Source: Acidobacteriota bacterium
GTDB taxonomy: Bacteria > Acidobacteriota > Terriglobia > Versatilivoradales > Versatilivoraceae
Reading direction: 5' to 3'
Assembly: GCA_028875135.1 (NCBI GenBank)
Contig: JAPPFQ010000125.1
Span: forward strand, 1 to 8,525
DNA: 8,525 nt
Position numbers and translations under genes: made by a program. The notes under the pieces were generated by a model. It was given only the letters and a program-made list of their open reading frames with translations. It ran no database searches and was not told the origin of the DNA. Positions 6,877 through 8,525 of this stretch are shown piece after piece; within the stretch, counting starts at the first letter, position 1; each line of letters begins with the position of its first letter.

Positions 6877-7995
6877 CTATCGATGGCCTACCTTGTAAAT
6901 GACGTAGTCCTCGTATCCGGTGGTGACGCGGAGGTAACCGCTCAACTCCCGATTCAGAGCCTCGTCGCCGGTATCGACCAGTAGCGGTCTCCCCCCCAGT
7001 GAAGCCAGCTTCTCCTTGGTAGCCACCACCAGCAGGCCCTGCTTGCCCACATGCCGGAGCAGGGTCGGGCTGATCTGCTGATTTCCCCGGCCCAGAATAT
7101 AGCCCTGTCCTCCTATGACAGTGATCACGATTCTGACCCGACGCCCGGCGGTCAGCTCGAGCAGTCGTTGCTCGGAGACATCCCGGCCAACCAGGCGGCG
7201 GTTGCAAACGACGTCCACACCCAGCAGCGTGCCTGAGAGACCCAGTCTCTCCGTTATGGCTCTGGTCGTTGTCCCGGGGCCGATCACGAAGACCTCCGAC
7301 TCCTGCATGCAATCGACGACCTCCTCAGCCATCCCGGCCAGCGCCTGTGCCTCGGAGACCACTCCTCCCGTCTTCATCCTTTGGACATACCGGTCTTCCA
7401 CGGGCACCCGCAGATAGCCGTAGAGCCTGGCTTCCACCATGCCCTGCCGATAGGACTCCTCGTCAATATCCATGACCTCGCCCTCTCGAACACTCCTGAA
7501 ACCGCCCTCGAGAAACCTGCGGGCCACTTCCCCGGCGTCCCTGGGCGTGACGGCGTAGACAGCCGAATGGATCTTGACTCCGGCCGGGATGCCCAGGGTC
7601 ACCAGGCCACTGCCTACGGCCTTGCAGACATTCCGAGCGGTGCCGTCCCCACCCGCGAACAGCAGCAGGTCCACCTCTCTGTCCAACAACTGCCCGGCGG
7701 CACGTTCGGTGTCCTCCCAGGTGGTTTCCCGTCCCTTCGTGGAACCCAGGATCAGGGGGTCCAGACCGGCACGACGACAGATGTCCTCTCCCATTTCCCC
7801 CGGGCAAGTGATCCATTGCAGCGGATCCCTTGATCCGGAAAAGGCAGCCAGCGCCTGGCCAACCCGCCGGGGAGCTTCAGGAGTCGCGCCCAGCTCTCGG
7901 GCCAGGCGCAGAATTTCAGGGCCGTCGCTGCCCTTCAGCCCCACCTTGCCGCCCATCCCTGCGACGGGATTGACAATCAGTCCCACGGTCTTCAT
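6877..7995 (-). CDS. ATP-NAD kinase family protein (COG3199-like)
   Basis: This 372-residue cytosolic protein belongs to the NAD-kinase/diacylglycerol-kinase fold, in the COG3199-type branch that is longer than classical NadK (about 290). It opens with GLIVNPVAGMGGKVGLKG (5-22) and carries the nucleotide-binding signature GGDGTAR (115-121). GIPAGVKIHSAVYAVTP (135-151) follows, then GEVMDID (172-178) and a C-terminal VIGGQGYILGRGNQQISP region (293-310) typical of this branch. The family is predicted to phosphorylate NAD or a related substrate, but few members have been tested and the actual substrate is not evident from sequence. The ATG at 7995 gives the conserved N-terminus; GGTGA upstream is a modest ribosome site. 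It is the first gene of the leftward run and faces repeat-rich DNA upstream. Its neighbours CinA and GpsA also handle pyridine nucleotides, which makes an NAD(P) role plausible. Confidence 0.86.
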   Translation of the reverse strand: MKTVGLIVNPVAGMGGKVGLKGSDGPEILRLARELGATPEAPRRVGQALAAFSGSRDPLQWITCPGEMGEDICRRAGLDPLILGSTKGRETTWEDTERAAGQLLDREVDLLLFAGGDGTARNVCKAVGSGLVTLGIPAGVKIHSAVYAVTPRDAGEVARRFLEGGFRSVREGEVMDIDEESYRQGMVEARLYGYLRVPVEDRYVQRMKTGGVVSEAQALAGMAEEVVDCMQESEVFVIGPGTTTRAITERLGLSGTLLGVDVVCNRRLVGRDVSEQRLLELTAGRRVRIVITVIGGQGYILGRGNQQISPTLLRHVGKQGLLVVATKEKLASLGGRPLLVDTGDEALNRELSGYLRVTTGYEDYVIYKVGHR

Positions 7996-8104
7996 CGGCG
8001 ATCACCGCGCATGTCTCGTCCCATCTCTGAATTACTCATATAACCTATCTATGAATCAACGCTATAAATGCTGAATCGTAATGTTTTACATATAAGTGCC
8101 CCCC

Positions 8105-8116
8105 CTGCCCTGCCGG
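8105..8116. repeat. Outer inverted repeat, left copy
   Basis: CTGCCCTGCCGG here is the exact reverse complement of 8511-8522. It marks the left side of a segment of about 418 bases that also contains the tandem decamer and the 30-base inverted arms. It lies at the sharp change from AT-rich to GC-rich sequence. It may be a terminal inverted repeat, or a chance GC-rich match. Confidence 0.4.
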
Positions 8117-8169
8117 ACAGATCATTCGAGGAAGAAACTACCGATCTCTTTTAAAGACGAACCACAAAT

Positions 8170-8189
8170 GGACACGAATGAACACGAAT
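8170..8189. repeat. Tandem imperfect decamer
   Basis: GGACACGAAT (8170-8179) is followed directly by GAACACGAAT (8180-8189), one mismatch apart and preceded by AACCACAAAT. Strings of this ACCAC-AAT-GGACACGAAT type look like the short dispersed repeats found between genes in several environmental bacterial genomes. That resemblance is from memory and was not searched. The function is unknown. Confidence 0.55.
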
Positions 8190-8232
8190 ACCGATGGACC
8201 TCCTTTGCTGCGACGACGTCACGGAATGCAGT

Positions 8233-8262
8233 CCACCCGGGAGCGCGGGCGTCCCGCCCGCA
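8233..8262 (+). repeat. Left 30-base arm of the inverted pair
   Basis: This arm is identical to the reverse complement of 8415-8444 over all 30 bases. It begins CCACCCGGGAGC and then forms a hairpin at 8245-8261 with stem GCGGGCG/CGCCCGC (7 bases) and a TCC loop. Matching stops exactly at both ends of the 30 bases. Confidence 0.85.
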
Positions 8263-8414
8263 CAGATTCTGGCACAGCCTCGGCCATCTCCTCCACCTGG
8301 ATGGACCGGCAACGGCGCCGGGGCTCTGCTTGGACCGGGCTCATGCTGTTCCCGACGGCACGGTAGCCGGGTGCCACATCGCAGGGAAACCGAGCGGCAC
8401 GCGACGGCAGTGCA

Positions 8415-8444
8415 TGCGGGCGGGACGCCCGCGCTCCCGGGTGG
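8415..8444 (-). repeat. Right 30-base arm of the inverted pair
   Basis: This is the perfect inverted copy of 8233-8262. Its own hairpin lies at 8416-8432 with a GGA loop, and it ends in CCCGGGTGG. Absence of any mismatch between two arms 152 bases apart suggests recent formation or selection for the fold. Confidence 0.85.
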
Positions 8445-8525
8445 GCCTCCTCCATCACTCTTGCGGCTCGAGGAGGTGTGCGCCGAATTTCCGGGTCCAT
8501 GGCGCTCCTGCCGGCAGGGCAGCCG

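Larger units (their letters stand above)
8233..8444. mobile_element. Candidate REPIN- or MITE-like element with paired 30-base hairpin arms
   Basis: The 212-base unit is bounded by two perfect 30-base inverted arms (8233-8262 and 8415-8444) separated by 152 bases. Each arm contains its own GC-rich hairpin, so the unit is two REP-like hairpins in opposite orientation. This is the architecture of REPINs, which are mobilised in trans by RAYT transposases, and resembles some MITEs. No transposase is encoded here, so any mobility would be non-autonomous. The spacer contains the palindrome CGGCGCCG but no gene. Classification rests on shape; copies elsewhere in the genome were not checked. Confidence 0.5.
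7996..8525. other. Non-coding, repeat-rich region with no credible gene
   Basis: About 530 bases separate the kinase start from the right edge. The part at 8020-8100 is clearly AT-rich compared with the rest and probably contains the promoter of the kinase gene. The best minus-strand candidate, TTGATT (8059-8054) with AGTAAT 17 bases on (8036-8031), is weak. From 8101 the sequence becomes GC-rich and holds several repeats, listed separately. Open frames on both strands at 8178-8500 are made of repeat sequence and have the Arg/Pro/Ala-rich composition expected of translated GC-rich repeats. No RNA gene was recognised. Confidence 0.7.

Noticed and set aside
7992..8024. A 10-codon upstream frame overlapping the start of the NAD-kinase-like gene by ATGA
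   Set aside because: The peptide MGRDMRGDRR has no codon run suggesting attenuation and no clear ribosome site. An open frame this short is expected by chance.
8031..8059. TTGATT-17-AGTAAT as promoter of the NAD-kinase-like gene
   Set aside because: The -10 match lacks the first two consensus bases. The AT-rich zone probably contains a promoter, but this pair is too weak to list as one.
8178..8366. A 62-codon open frame on the plus strand in the repeat region
   Set aside because: It begins inside the tandem decamer (NTNTDG) and runs through the left arm (RERGRPART). No ribosome site or domain was found.
8219..8500. A 93-codon open frame on the minus strand in the repeat region
   Set aside because: Its GARASRPH and RAGRPRS segments are simply the translated hairpin arms, and the rest is low-complexity Arg/Pro/Ala sequence. 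It is repeat DNA, not a gene.

Overview
This is a GC-rich bacterial chromosomal window. It holds a dense run of housekeeping-type genes, followed by about 530 bases of non-coding, repeat-rich DNA at the right end. The gene set (GpsA, CinA, PgpA, a YacG-like zinc protein, RimO, a COG3199-type ATP-NAD kinase, a NudL-type Nudix hydrolase and a MOSC protein) is bacterial. The cytosolic IPT/TIG plus NHL-propeller protein and the GC-rich dispersed repeats would fit an Acidobacteriota-like environmental lineage. That placement is inference; nothing in the window fixes the phylum.

Layout, left to right. 1-353 (minus): a MOSC-domain protein cut off by the left edge. 354-560: a divergent intergenic region with a good sigma70-like promoter facing right. 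561-1133 (plus): a NudL-type CoA pyrophosphatase that converges on gpsA. 1176-7995 (all minus, so transcribed right to left): an ATP-NAD kinase family gene, rimO, a yacG-like gene, pgpA, an IPT/NHL beta-propeller gene, cinA and gpsA. Gaps in this run are 0 to about 70 bases, except for 193 bases before rimO. That larger gap carries its own promoter and a leader hairpin. 7996-8525: no credible gene. It holds an AT-rich stretch that may be the promoter zone of the kinase gene, a 10-base tandem repeat, a pair of perfect 30-base inverted arms that are each hairpins, and a 12-base outer inverted repeat.

How the genes fit together. GpsA makes sn-glycerol-3-phosphate and PgpA dephosphorylates phosphatidylglycerophosphate, so the cluster covers early and late steps of phospholipid synthesis. 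The NAD-kinase-like protein, CinA (pyridine-nucleotide salvage and repair), GpsA (an NAD(P)H-dependent enzyme) and the Nudix protein share a nucleotide-cofactor theme. RimO modifies ribosomal protein S12, and the YacG-like protein would bind DNA gyrase. The clearest candidates for something new are the right-end repeat element, which has a REPIN- or MITE-like architecture, and the unexplained cytosolic propeller protein inside the housekeeping operon.
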